A stretch of 64,000 nucleotides of DNA, from contig NZ_PVYW01000025.1 of the NCBI RefSeq assembly GCF_003001675.1, forward strand, positions 62,001 to 126,000, given 5' to 3'. Below, piece by piece: positions 1 through 8,105 of the stretch. The notes under the pieces are model-generated. The model made no database searches, had not been told where the DNA came from, and saw only the letters and a program-made list of their open reading frames with translations. The DNA is from Cohnella sp. SGD-V74. Its GTDB lineage: Bacteria > Bacillota > Bacilli > Paenibacillales > Paenibacillaceae. The position numbers and the translations under genes were made by a program. How positions within the stretch are numbered: position 1 is the stretch's first letter; each line of letters begins with the position of its first letter.

Positions 1-451
1 TCGCCTGAATGACCGGCTTCGTATGGCCGCCCGGATACATCAGGTACAGCAGGACGTAGACGGTAACGCCCGTGATCACGGTAGCGAACCAGATGACCGA
101 GGTCGTCCGCCCGATCTTGCGATGCTTGGCGAACTTCTTGCGAAACGCCAGCGTCAACGTCGTGATGCCGAATACCGCGGCCACGGTCGCAAGCACGATA
201 TGAAACAACAGAAAGATCAAGTAGATCGTCTTTAAGTTGTCGGGTCCGTTAAACATCGTATTGCCGATGAAGATCGTGCGAGACACGTAGATGATGAAAA
301 ACAAAGTCGCCGCGACCGCCGCCGCGATCATCACCTTCTCGTGCGCTTCCCGTTTCTTCAGGACGATCAACCGCCAGCCGATAGCGACCAAGATCCCGCT
401 GATTAAAATAAAGCTCGTGCTGACGAGCGGAAAAATCTCATACCACGACAT
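1..451 (-). CDS. DUF420 (YozB-like) membrane protein, partial
   Basis: The frame is open from an ATG at 451 to the window edge, about 150 residues, with the C-terminus missing. It shows four hydrophobic segments and charged linkers such as KKREAHEKV and FRKKFAKHRKIGR, plus a conserved YVSRTIFIGNTMFNGP stretch. This matches the DUF420 family of small four-helix membrane proteins found beside cytochrome oxidase assembly genes in Bacillales (known association). It lies downstream of ctaG on the same strand with a roughly 110-bp gap, so a role in oxidase biogenesis is inferred from context. An AGGTGG ribosome site precedes the start. Confidence in the family is high; the exact function is not established. 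Confidence 0.85.
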   Translation of the reverse strand, partial: MSWYEIFPLVSTSFILISGILVAIGWRLIVLKKREAHEKVMIAAAVAATLFFIIYVSRTIFIGNTMFNGPDNLKTIYLIFLLFHIVLATVAAVFGITTLTLAFRKKFAKHRKIGRTTSVIWFATVITGVTVYVLLYLMYPGGHTKPVIQA

Positions 452-563
452 ACGCATCCACCTGTTCTATCGTCGGATCTTCCAAGCTTCTCCCTTTATT
501 GTACCTGTCCGAACGGCTCAGTTCAAACGTTTGGCCGGATCGTCACACATTGTTAATAACTAC

Positions 564-1463
564 TCATTCCGCTGCAGGCTCAAGCACGCTGTCGCTGTCC
601 CGGGAACGATCCCGCCGATACCATTGCATAAACACCGTATACAACGCCGCAACGTTGATACCTTCCTGCAGCAGCTTCATCACGATGCCTCCGAGCTGCT
701 GATCGTCCGTCGCGCTCATCATATTGAAGAACTTCGGCCCTTCGAACTGGCTTAACAATTGAGCAGGATCTCCCGACACGCAGTAACCCATCGCATTAGC
801 CCATACTTCTGGATCATTGTAGACCCCGAATAGAGGCTTGCCGGCGAAGATGATCATGACGCAAGCCGGAGTAAGCAGCAGACCGCTCATGAAAATGTAA
901 CCAAGGGTCAGCATGTGCGACATACGCCGCCATTCCGGAATCGGGCAATACACATGCCACCACATAGCCATCGCGCTTAGGAACAGCAGAGCGTAATAGA
1001 TGCGGTGAATCGTGAAGTGAGTCATGATCCAATCGTGGTTGCTCGGCATGTGATACAGAGAGAACAACATGACGAAGGCCAGCAGGCCGATGATCGGATT
1101 CATCAGAACGCGGAATATTTTCTTCTTCCAGAAATCCCCTCCGAACGCGGCGCGCCACAGCCAATCCGGTATGCCGTAGATGAGCATAGGCGGAACCAGC
1201 ATGTAAGCGAGCGCCATATTCGTCATATGGAAGGTAAACATCAGGTGCCCCAATAAGCTCAGCGGTCCGCCTTGCGTCAAATACAGCAGCGCGATCGCCA
1301 AGGCGAACGTGAGCTGGCGAGAAGCCGATACGGGCGCGCTGCCTGCGAAATGATGCCTCCAAGGCCCCACCACGAATGTGTACAGGACAACAATCACCAT
1401 CATGAAGATCATAAACGCCGGACTCCACAAATCACCGAACGAGAAATATTCCAATCCCATCAT
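564..1463 (-). CDS. ctaG: Cytochrome c oxidase assembly factor CtaG
   Basis: This 299-residue polytopic membrane protein matches the caa3-type CtaG family, which is needed for maturation of the CuB-containing oxidase subunit in Bacillus. It has about seven membrane segments and family-typical stretches: the LYTFVVGPWRHHF N-terminal region, conserved His and Met residues around HMLVPPMLIYG-like helices, and WWHVYCPIPEWRRM. A longer frame upstream exists, but I chose the ATG at 1463 because an AAAGGAGG site sits 9 bases before it. It is downstream of ctaF but separated by a hairpin terminator, so it may be expressed at a lower level or from its own promoter. Confidence 0.92.
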   Translation of the reverse strand: MMGLEYFSFGDLWSPAFMIFMMVIVVLYTFVVGPWRHHFAGSAPVSASRQLTFALAIALLYLTQGGPLSLLGHLMFTFHMTNMALAYMLVPPMLIYGIPDWLWRAAFGGDFWKKKIFRVLMNPIIGLLAFVMLFSLYHMPSNHDWIMTHFTIHRIYYALLFLSAMAMWWHVYCPIPEWRRMSHMLTLGYIFMSGLLLTPACVMIIFAGKPLFGVYNDPEVWANAMGYCVSGDPAQLLSQFEGPKFFNMMSATDDQQLGGIVMKLLQEGINVAALYTVFMQWYRRDRSRDSDSVLEPAAE

Positions 1464-1513
1464 TGCCGCCGACCTCCTTTCGAATACGAGTGAATGCAAC
1501 TGTCAGATCCATG

Positions 1514-1547
1514 AAAAAAGAGAGGACGGATTTCGGCCCGCCTCTCT
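1514..1547 (-). terminator. Rho-independent terminator after ctaF
   Basis: On the minus strand an AGAGAGG / CCTCTCT stem with an inner CGG/CCG pairing is followed by six T. It lies between the end of ctaF (1570) and the start of ctaG (1463). It would end or attenuate the ctaCDEF transcript before ctaG. Confidence 0.8.
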
Positions 1548-1569
1548 GAAATTCGGTTCCGTCCGGGGA

Positions 1570-1893
1570 TTACCACCAAACCCAGTACAGAGCCATGATC
1601 ACCATCGTGAACACGACGACGACGCCTGAAATGATTCCGATAATCGGGAACAAATGTCCGCGATCCTTCATGTGCATCCAGTAAGCCATCTGAATGATGA
1701 CTTGAACGACCGCCATCGCCACCAGAATGATGTACGTGAACGTTTCGTTGATTTCACCCGCGGCTACCGCAGCGAACGCGATAATCGTCAGAGCGAGGGA
1801 GAGAATAAAGCCGACGATGTGCTTCTGCGGCCCTTCTACCTTATGGCGCTTGGGAAGCTCACCGGATGCCGTCTCGTTGTGATTGCTCGACAA
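1570..1893 (-). CDS. ctaF: Cytochrome c oxidase subunit IV (CtaF)
   Basis: This 107-residue protein has three membrane helices and belongs to the small subunit IV family of Bacillus caa3 oxidases. Seen directly: a hydrophilic His-containing N-terminus ending in GPQKHIVGFILSLALT, a central helix containing INETFTYIILVAMAVVQV, the conserved MAYWMHMKD loop and a C-terminal hydrophobic helix ending ALYWVWW. It starts directly behind ctaE, with one base between the two frames, so translation is probably coupled. It is a non-catalytic stabilising subunit in the family. The terminator just downstream makes it the last gene of the ctaCDEF transcript. Confidence 0.93.
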   Translation of the reverse strand: MSSNHNETASGELPKRHKVEGPQKHIVGFILSLALTIIAFAAVAAGEINETFTYIILVAMAVVQVIIQMAYWMHMKDRGHLFPIIGIISGVVVVFTMVIMALYWVWW

Positions 1894-1894
1894 G

Positions 1895-2515
1895 TTAACC
1901 AGCCACCTTTCCCATCAAATAAACAACGGTGAAGATGAAGACCCAGACAACGTCGATAAAGTGCCAATACATGGCGGAGATGTACACTTTGGGCGCGGTA
2001 ACGACCGTAAGCCCTTTTTTGAACACTTGCCCGATGACAAGCGCGATCCAGACAACCCCGAACGCTACGTGAGCGCCGTGGAAACCGACAAGCGTGTAGA
2101 ACGAGGAGCTGAATGCGCTCGTCGTAAACTTGTGGCCTTCATGCACGTACTCGACGAACTCGTAAATTTCAAGGCCAAGGAAGGCGAGACCAAGAAGAAT
2201 GGTAACGATCAGCCAAGTGACCATCGACTTCTTGTTGTGGTGATGCATCGCTTGAACCGCGAATACGCTCGTCAAGCTGGACGTAAGCAGGATCATGGTC
2301 GCCCCGAATACCATCGGAAGCTGGAACAGCTCCCCGGCCGTAGGGCCGTCGCCGACGCTGTGACGCAAAGCCAGGAACGCCGCGAACAGCGTACCGAACA
2401 AGACGACTTCCGCTCCGAGGAACAGCCAGAAGCCCAAGATTTTATTGCGGGCGTCCAGAGTCGCCTTCTCCGGCTCATGAGGCAAGTGCCCTTCTGCGTG
2501 GTCATGTGCACTCAT
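1895..2515 (-). CDS. ctaE: Cytochrome c oxidase subunit III (CtaE)
   Basis: This 206-residue protein with five membrane segments matches heme-copper oxidase subunit III. Diagnostic stretches are the FWLFLGAEVVLFGTLFAAF helix containing the conserved Glu, FYTLVGFHGAHVAFGVVW, and the C-terminal YWHFIDVVWVFIFTVVYL. Subunit III supports proton uptake and stability of the catalytic core and carries no metal. The start overlaps the end of ctaD by four bases (ATGA type), so translation is coupled. It belongs to the ctaCDEF operon on the minus strand. The length is normal for the Bacillus family. Confidence 0.95.
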   Translation of the reverse strand: MSAHDHAEGHLPHEPEKATLDARNKILGFWLFLGAEVVLFGTLFAAFLALRHSVGDGPTAGELFQLPMVFGATMILLTSSLTSVFAVQAMHHHNKKSMVTWLIVTILLGLAFLGLEIYEFVEYVHEGHKFTTSAFSSSFYTLVGFHGAHVAFGVVWIALVIGQVFKKGLTVVTAPKVYISAMYWHFIDVVWVFIFTVVYLMGKVAG

Positions 2516-4374
2516 GCTTGCACCCCCTTATCTTGCTCTTCCGGTTCGATGTGGAAGCCGTGATCGTCGACCAAGGAACGGACAACCATGCAGCCGAGCG
2601 TAATCGCCAAGCCAACGCCTGCAACAATCAGTTGGTCATACATAAATCCGAATCCCGCGATAAACAATCCGACACTCATAATGAACGGCAAGATCGACGG
2701 AGACGGCATATGAATCGATCCGACCGGTTCGGCTGGCGTCATTGCAGTCTTCCCTTCCATCTTTTCCTTCCACCATGCATCGTATCCGCGAACGAGCGGA
2801 GTTTGCTTAAAGTTATATTCCGGCGGAGGCGAAGGAATCGTCCACTCGAGCGAACGTCCGTCTTCCCACGGATCGTTAGAAGCATTGCGCGGCTTCGCCC
2901 AAGTAACGAAGATGTTGATCAGGAACACGATCGTTCCGATTCCCATCAAGATCGCGCCGATCGTACTGATGAAGTTCATATCGTCGTAGCCTTGCCCGCC
3001 CAGGTACGTGTATACGCGGCGAGGCATGCCCAGCAAGCCAAGGAAGTGCTGAACGAAGAACGTCAAGTGGAAGCCGATGAAGAACGTCCAGAACGTAATC
3101 TTGCCGAGCGTCTCGTTCAGAATGCGTCCGAACATTTTCGGCCACCAGTAGTGCAGACCCGCGAAAATACCGAGGATCAGACCGCCGACGATAACGTAGT
3201 GGAAGTGAGCGACGACGAAGTACGTATCATGGTACTGGTAATCAGCCGGCGCGGAAGCGAGCATGACACCCGTTACGCCGCCCATAACGAAGGTCGGAAT
3301 AAATCCGATCGCGAACAGGTTCGCCGTTGTGAACCGAATCGAACCGCCCCAGAGCGTGAACAGCCAGTTGAAAATTTTAACCCCGGTCGGAACTGCGATC
3401 AACATCGTCGCGATCGAGAACAGACCGTTAGCTACCGGACCAAGGCCCGTAGTGAACATGTGGTGAGCCCACACCATGAATCCGAGGAACGCGATCAAGA
3501 CGGTCGCGAACACCATGGAGCTGTAACCGAACAGACGCTTGCGGGAGAACGTGCTGACGACTTCGGAAATGATTCCGAACGCCGGAAGAATAAGGATGTA
3601 AACCTCCGGGTGACCGAACACCCAGAAAATATGCTCCCAGAGTACGCCGTTACCGCCATTGGCGACATCGAAGAAATTCGCGTTGAACAACCGGTCGAAC
3701 ATGAGCGCGACCAGACCTACCGTCAAGGCAGGGAAAGCGAATACGATCAGCGCGGACGTGATGAAGATCGCCCAAGTGAACATCGGCAGTCTCATGAACG
3801 TCAGGCCCGGAGCCCGCATGTTGATGATCGTTGCCATGAAGTTGATACCGCCGAGCAGTGTACCGATCCCGGCGATCTGCAAACCTAGAACGTAGTAATC
3901 GACTCCGTGTCCTGAGCTGTAGATCGAACCGGCGAGCGGAACGTAGGACGTCCACCCCGCATCGGGAACCGCTCCTGCGAACCAGCTCAGGTTAAGCAGC
4001 ACTCCTCCGAAGAAGAACGTCCAGAAGCCAAGCGAGTTCAAGAACGGGAACGCAACGTCGCGCGCACCGATCTGCAGCGGGATAACCGCGTTCATCAGCG
4101 CGAACAACAGCGGCATTGCCGCAAGGAAGATCATCGTTGTTCCGTGCATCGTAATCAATTCGTTAAAAGTATCTCCGGCGACGACATCATTCATCGGCTT
4201 AAGCAGCTGAATCCGAATGATGATCGCCTCCAATCCGCCGATCAGGAAGAAGAAGAATCCCGCGATAAAGTACAGGATGCCGATCTTCTTGTGGTCAACG
4301 GTCGTTAGCCAATCCATCAAGCCGCTATAGCGCTTGACCTTGTGTCCATGTGCATGTGCTGCTGCCAAGGCCAC
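2512..4374 (-). CDS. ctaD: Cytochrome c oxidase subunit I (CtaD)
   Basis: This 620-residue catalytic subunit of an aa3/caa3-type oxidase reduces oxygen to water with proton pumping. Visible hallmarks: MHGTTMIF (heme a ligand region), WVFGHPEVYILILPAFG (CuB His with the cross-linking Tyr), HHMFTTG, and VVAHFHYVIVGG (heme ligands). The C-terminal extension past the twelve-helix core is typical of Bacillus subunit I. The outermost start is GTG at 4374, only three bases from its AGGAGG; a TTG at 4368 has better spacing and may be the real start. It follows ctaC by 23 bases and overlaps ctaE by four bases. Confidence 0.96.
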   Translation of the reverse strand: MALAAAHAHGHKVKRYSGLMDWLTTVDHKKIGILYFIAGFFFFLIGGLEAIIIRIQLLKPMNDVVAGDTFNELITMHGTTMIFLAAMPLLFALMNAVIPLQIGARDVAFPFLNSLGFWTFFFGGVLLNLSWFAGAVPDAGWTSYVPLAGSIYSSGHGVDYYVLGLQIAGIGTLLGGINFMATIINMRAPGLTFMRLPMFTWAIFITSALIVFAFPALTVGLVALMFDRLFNANFFDVANGGNGVLWEHIFWVFGHPEVYILILPAFGIISEVVSTFSRKRLFGYSSMVFATVLIAFLGFMVWAHHMFTTGLGPVANGLFSIATMLIAVPTGVKIFNWLFTLWGGSIRFTTANLFAIGFIPTFVMGGVTGVMLASAPADYQYHDTYFVVAHFHYVIVGGLILGIFAGLHYWWPKMFGRILNETLGKITFWTFFIGFHLTFFVQHFLGLLGMPRRVYTYLGGQGYDDMNFISTIGAILMGIGTIVFLINIFVTWAKPRNASNDPWEDGRSLEWTIPSPPPEYNFKQTPLVRGYDAWWKEKMEGKTAMTPAEPVGSIHMPSPSILPFIMSVGLFIAGFGFMYDQLIVAGVGLAITLGCMVVRSLVDDHGFHIEPEEQDKGVQA

Positions 4375-4397
4375 GTACCTCCTTCAGTTCCCGCTGA

Positions 4398-5429
4398 TTA
4401 ATAGTCAAGCTTATATTCAGCCAAATACTTGGCAATACCGGCAATCTCTTCTTCGGTCAGACCGGTGTCTTCCGCTCCCGGCATCATCGCGCCTTTCTTG
4501 ATGCCTTGAGGGTCCGTGATCCAGTCTTTCAGATGCTGCTCGACACCGCCGCCTTCATCGTTGAACAGGAAGCCGCCAACCGTCTCGCGACCGCCGATGC
4601 CGGTCAGGTTCGGAGCGCTGTTGCCGCCGTTCTCTCCTACAGCGTGGCAGCTGAGGCATTGCGAAGTGAATTTCTCCGCGAGTTCCGCGTCGGCAGGCAT
4701 AACCGCAGGAGCCTTCATTGCCGCCACCCAGCGGTCGAAGGATTCCTGGCTGACTGCTTTCGCCTTGAAGTCCATCAGAGCGTGGGAAGGTCCGCACAGC
4801 TCCGCGCACTTGCCGCGGAACACGCCTTCCTTAGGAAATTCCAGGAACATTCTGTTCGTGGAGCCGGGGTTGGTGTCCATTTTACCGCCGATCGAAGGAA
4901 TCCAGAACGAGTGCTTAACGTCGGCCGCGGCCAGCTCGAACGAAATCTTCTTGCCCGTCGGAACGATCAAGTCCTGGGCGGTCGTAATGCCGTAGTCGGT
5001 GTACTCGAACTCCCACCAGTACTGGTGAGCCGTAACCTTGACCTGAACGGCGTCCTTGTCTTTGCTGTAATCTTTGGCCAAGCCGAAAACGTGCTGAATG
5101 GTCGGAACGCCCAAGATCAGAAGCAGGACGATCGGAATAACCGTCCAGATAACTTCCAGCTTGTGGTTTCCTTCCACTTGTTCTGGAATCGCTTTATCGC
5201 CTTGCTTGCGGCGAAACCGGATCAGAACGTAAATACAAATAGCGAACACGACGACAACGACCAATGCCATGATGCCAATGGACAGTTTCATCAATTCGAA
5301 TTGTTTCTCAGCTACAGGTCCTTGCGGATTCAGAGTTGAGAGGTCTTCTCTTCCACATGCCGTCAGCAACAGCACGAGCCCCGTCAGCAGCGGCAGCAAC
5401 CGCTTCATTACAGGCCACCGTTTCATCAT
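4398..5429 (-). CDS. ctaC: Cytochrome c oxidase subunit II with fused cytochrome c domain (CtaC)
   Basis: This 343-residue lipoprotein subunit receives electrons through CuA. It has a signal peptide with lipobox LLLTAC (Cys 25), two membrane helices at about 49-71 and 92-110, and a cupredoxin domain with CuA ligands near His173, Cys208, Cys212, His216 and Met219 (CAELCGPSHALM). The C-terminal domain carries a heme-c motif CLSCH at about 258-262 and a distal MMPG Met. This CuA-plus-cytochrome-c arrangement defines caa3 oxidases (established). It is the first gene of the cluster. A second in-frame Met at residue 8 could be the start; either keeps the signal peptide. Confidence 0.95.
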   Translation of the reverse strand: MMKRWPVMKRLLPLLTGLVLLLTACGREDLSTLNPQGPVAEKQFELMKLSIGIMALVVVVVFAICIYVLIRFRRKQGDKAIPEQVEGNHKLEVIWTVIPIVLLLILGVPTIQHVFGLAKDYSKDKDAVQVKVTAHQYWWEFEYTDYGITTAQDLIVPTGKKISFELAAADVKHSFWIPSIGGKMDTNPGSTNRMFLEFPKEGVFRGKCAELCGPSHALMDFKAKAVSQESFDRWVAAMKAPAVMPADAELAEKFTSQCLSCHAVGENGGNSAPNLTGIGGRETVGGFLFNDEGGGVEQHLKDWITDPQGIKKGAMMPGAEDTGLTEEEIAGIAKYLAEYKLDY

Positions 5430-5606
5430 ATCAACCCCATTTTGACATTTTCATAGAAAACCGTTTGCCTGTCCGGCAGACGCTCCCCCTATGTACACGC
5501 TGTTGGACCAAGCAACAAACGCATTTCAAGCCTCGAGTCCGAAAAAACTCCGAAAAAGTCCGCAATTCGGCGATTTTCCAAACTCCTACCTACAAGCACT
5601 CTAATA

Positions 5607-5636
5607 AATATAAAGATTGTTCCGCCTTCTTGTCAA
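5607..5636 (-). promoter_or_regulatory. ctaC: Sigma-A type promoter for ctaCDEF
   Basis: On the minus strand a perfect TTGACA (5631-5636) is separated by 18 bases from TATATT (5607-5612). Transcription would begin near 5600, giving a leader of about 170 bases before ctaC. No sigma promoter of comparable quality was seen closer to the gene. Confidence 0.6.
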
Positions 5637-5637
5637 T

Positions 5638-5658
5638 GTTCACAGAACAGTTCACAAA
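5638..5658 (-). promoter_or_regulatory. Two ResD-like boxes directly upstream of the ctaC promoter
   Basis: Read on the minus strand, TTTGTGAAC and CTGTGAAC lie in tandem just before the TTGACA box. The first matches the Bacillus ResD consensus as I recall it (TTTGTGAAT) at eight of nine bases. ResD control of terminal oxidase genes is established in Bacillus; its use here is inferred from the sequence and position. Confidence 0.45.
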
Positions 5659-5891
5659 TTGTTCTCAAAACTGTCAAAAAGGCCGTCGTTCTAAGGATTT
5701 CGTACTTTCGTGCGATCTTCGGAACCGCATTCGCTCTTGGCATCGGATCGCCTGGGCCAAGGACACGGCCGTATTTCGTCCTCTCCCTTCTTTTTGCCAT
5801 TTCCCCCGATTTTTATGTGCGGTTCCGCGCGCATACTTTGCCCGCTTCGATCGAAGCCTATTCGATAACGATTTGTCAAGGAGGGTTGTCA

Positions 5892-6611
5892 ATGACATTC
5901 GCAAAACGTTTATGCTTGCTCGCCGGGATCGCTATGCTGGTCGCGCTGCTCCCCGCCTGCAATTACAAATCCTATTTCCAGAAGAGCACGCAGGATTACG
6001 CGAGCCGAACCGCGGACGATCCGAAGATGTCTCAAGCCCGCTCCTTCGGAGCGCGAACCGCGAACCCGAAGCAGCATGAAAACCGCTATTTCGAATTCAG
6101 TTCCGCGCTTTCGAACAAAGTGGCTTCTCTGCCCGGCATCAACACCGCTCTCGTGTTCCTGACGGATAAAAACGCGTACGTGGCCATCATGACCGATTGG
6201 TCGGCGACCGGAACCGAAGCGACCGGAGGCCCGCGCTCCCACGAGCAGGACAACACGGGAACGACCGAAGGCGTCTATAACGTCAGCAACGGCAGTCCGA
6301 AATGGGACAATCGCCAGGTCGCCACGCCTTACAATTCGTACTTCACGCACAAGGATACGAGCGATCTGTCCACCGAGCTGCGCCAAGTGATCGGAACGAC
6401 CGTCCGCGAGCAGTTCCCGCGGGCCCAGGAAGTGCACATCTCCGCGAACCGCGAATTCGTCAACCAGTCGCTCGAATTCGCCAAACAGGCTTGGCTGAAA
6501 AAGCCGCTAGCTCCGCTGACGAAGGACTTCAATACGCTTGTCCAGTATACGTTCGGGACCGGCGACGAAATTCCGCTTCCTCTCTATTTAAAAATGAAGC
6601 CGAATCCTTAA
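5892..6611 (+). CDS. YhcN/YlaJ-type sporulation lipoprotein
   Basis: This 239-residue predicted lipoprotein has a signal peptide ending in LLPAC and a mature domain with NTALVFLTDKNAYVAI, typical of the YhcN/YlaJ family. Members are found in spore membranes or the intermembrane space and influence germination or outgrowth in Bacillus (known for the family). The start at 5892 was chosen because AAGGAGG precedes it and the lipobox falls at about residue 23; a longer upstream frame lacks both. The insertion GTEATGGPRSHEQDNTG is a low-complexity hydrophilic loop. It is a single gene, convergent with the downstream methionine aminopeptidase. Confidence 0.8.
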   Translation: MTFAKRLCLLAGIAMLVALLPACNYKSYFQKSTQDYASRTADDPKMSQARSFGARTANPKQHENRYFEFSSALSNKVASLPGINTALVFLTDKNAYVAIMTDWSATGTEATGGPRSHEQDNTGTTEGVYNVSNGSPKWDNRQVATPYNSYFTHKDTSDLSTELRQVIGTTVREQFPRAQEVHISANREFVNQSLEFAKQAWLKKPLAPLTKDFNTLVQYTFGTGDEIPLPLYLKMKPNP

Positions 6612-6694
6612 CGCTCGGCAAGGTTCTTCATCCCGCAGCCTCGTCCCCGAGAATCGCCGCCTTTCTAAGACGGCGTCCCGGGGGGGCGAGGTTA

Positions 6695-7459
6695 TTACAG
6701 CGTCAGAATGAGCGGCCCTTCGGGCGCGATTGCCACCGTGTGCTCGAACTGGGCTGCCCATCCGCCGTCCATCGTCATAACCGACCAGCCGTCCTCCGCG
6801 ATATAGACTTCGGACTCCTTCTCCGTCAGCATCGGTTCGATCGTGATGACCATGCCTGCTTTCAGAGGCGTCCCCGTGCCGGCTTCGCCGACATGCGGCA
6901 CTTCCGGAGGCTCGTGCATCGCCCTGCCGATGCCGTGCCCCCCGAACTGCGATACGACGCCGTATGCTCCCGCCGCATCCCGCACCGCCGCGGCGATGTC
7001 GCCTATTCGCTTGCCGGGAGCGGCGGCGGCGATTCCGTTCATCGTTGCCCGGTAGGCGGCTCGCCTCAACCGATCGGCCGCTTCCGACACCGAGCCGACC
7101 GAATACGTCCATGCCGTATCCGCCATCCAGCCGTCCAGCTCGACGACGAAATCGAGCGTGACCAGATCCCCTTCCCTCAGCCTTCTTCCGTCCGGCATCC
7201 CGTGACAGACGCAATCGTTGACCGCCGTGCAGATCGCATACGGATAGCCGTGATACCCCTTCTGCGCCGGGAGCGCGCCGTGCTCCCGCATGTACCTCTC
7301 GGCGAACCTGTTCAGATCCAGCGTCGATATGCCCGGCTTCGCAAGATTGCCCAATCTGCGCCTAAGCCTGCCCGCCAGACGACCGGCCTTGGCGATGCCG
7401 GCCAGTTCCTCGCGGCTGCGAATCGCGATTCCCTTCGGCCTTTTTCCGTTCCCGCTCAC
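6695..7459 (-). CDS. map: Type I methionine aminopeptidase
   Basis: This 254-residue cytosolic enzyme removes the initiator methionine from nascent proteins. All family ligands are visible: His86 (CHGMPD), Asp103 and Asp114 (TLDFVVELDGWMAD), His175 (GGHGIG), Glu208 (TIEPM) and Glu239 (QFEH). The PPEVPHVG stretch is also typical. The N-terminal 12 residues are basic and hydrophilic. It is not adjacent to the ribosomal secY-adk-map cluster, so it is probably a second, stand-alone map paralogue; Bacillales often carry two (known). It lies convergent to the YhcN-type lipoprotein gene. Confidence 0.93.
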   Translation of the reverse strand: MSGNGKRPKGIAIRSREELAGIAKAGRLAGRLRRRLGNLAKPGISTLDLNRFAERYMREHGALPAQKGYHGYPYAICTAVNDCVCHGMPDGRRLREGDLVTLDFVVELDGWMADTAWTYSVGSVSEAADRLRRAAYRATMNGIAAAAPGKRIGDIAAAVRDAAGAYGVVSQFGGHGIGRAMHEPPEVPHVGEAGTGTPLKAGMVITIEPMLTEKESEVYIAEDGWSVMTMDGGWAAQFEHTVAIAPEGPLILTL

Positions 7460-7530
7460 CCCTCCGCCTCCCCTGATCGCGTTTCCTTATTTATATTCAA
7501 GAGCGAAGCGACGCGGGATTCCGCCGATGC

Positions 7531-7572
7531 AAAAAACGGCCCGGAGAGACGCGTCTTGCGCCCTCCAGGCCG
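7531..7572 (-). terminator. Rho-independent terminator after the 62-aa gene
   Basis: Minus-strand hairpin with a CGGCC...GGCCG outer stem and GGAG/CTCC inner pairs, followed by six T. It sits 16 bases beyond the stop codon of the small gene ending at 7588. Confidence 0.75.
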
Positions 7573-7587
7573 ATTGTCCGCTCGCGC

Positions 7588-7776
7588 CTACGAGGCGGGA
7601 GTGTTCAATTTAGTCAACTCGCGTTCCACGAGCACCGTCAATTCGTCTTCGTATCCACCGGTGATCCGGTATTTGCGGATGTAATCTTTAACAAACTTGC
7701 GTGGATCCTTGGGCCGGAAAATTCTAGTAAGTTCTCGCAAACTTTCTTGAACCTCGTTGTGGCTGCGTTTGGCCAT
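7588..7776 (-). CDS. Small basic conserved-looking protein, function unknown
   Basis: This 62-residue hydrophilic protein (MAKRSHNEVQESLREL...) has alternating charge and probably two helices. It carries no membrane segment, no signal peptide and no cysteine. A GGGAGGG ribosome site before the ATG, a terminator just after the stop, and a clean single-gene layout support it as a real gene. The neighbours (map on one side, an FHA membrane protein on the other) do not point to a function. I do not recognise the family. Confidence 0.6.
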   Translation of the reverse strand: MAKRSHNEVQESLRELTRIFRPKDPRKFVKDYIRKYRITGGYEDELTVLVERELTKLNTPAS

Positions 7777-7802
7777 GCAATTCCCTCCCAGTGGAATGGA
7801 TT

Positions 7803-7826
7803 CCGTTCCCGCATTACCCGGAACGG
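7803..7826 (-). other. Leader hairpin before the 62-aa gene
   Basis: A CCGTTCC/GGAACGG seven-base stem with a ten-base loop lies 27 bases upstream of the start codon. A weaker GGCG/CGCC stem lies next to it at 7828-7841. I do not recognise a riboswitch class. The rest of 7777-8105 shows no gene that I can support. Confidence 0.3.
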
Positions 7827-8105
7827 AGGCGGTATTACGCCACCCGGAGAACCCAAAGCATAAACGGCAGTCGCCACATACGGCGACTTGGGCTTACGTT
7901 CGAGACGATTCGGAGAAGAATGGAGATTAGGTGCTTCCCTGAATCTCTTGCAAGGGTTCTTCCTTCAAACTCGATGTTCCACCGCTAGTTGCCGTATAAG
8001 AAAACGTTCCTGCATTTTCTGATTATACCATTTATCAGTTGGGGGATAAAGCACAAAACGCACAGCCCTTGACAGTTGCCCAAGATACGGGAATTCCGCC
8101 CGCGG

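Noticed and set aside
2506..3888. Long plus-strand frame opposite ctaD
   Set aside because: It is antisense to a fully motif-supported oxidase subunit, highly charged and without any family pattern; a shadow of GC-rich coding.
7638..7877. 79-residue minus-strand frame overlapping the 62-residue gene
   Set aside because: It lies in another frame of the leader and gene, and has no ribosome site or terminator of its own.
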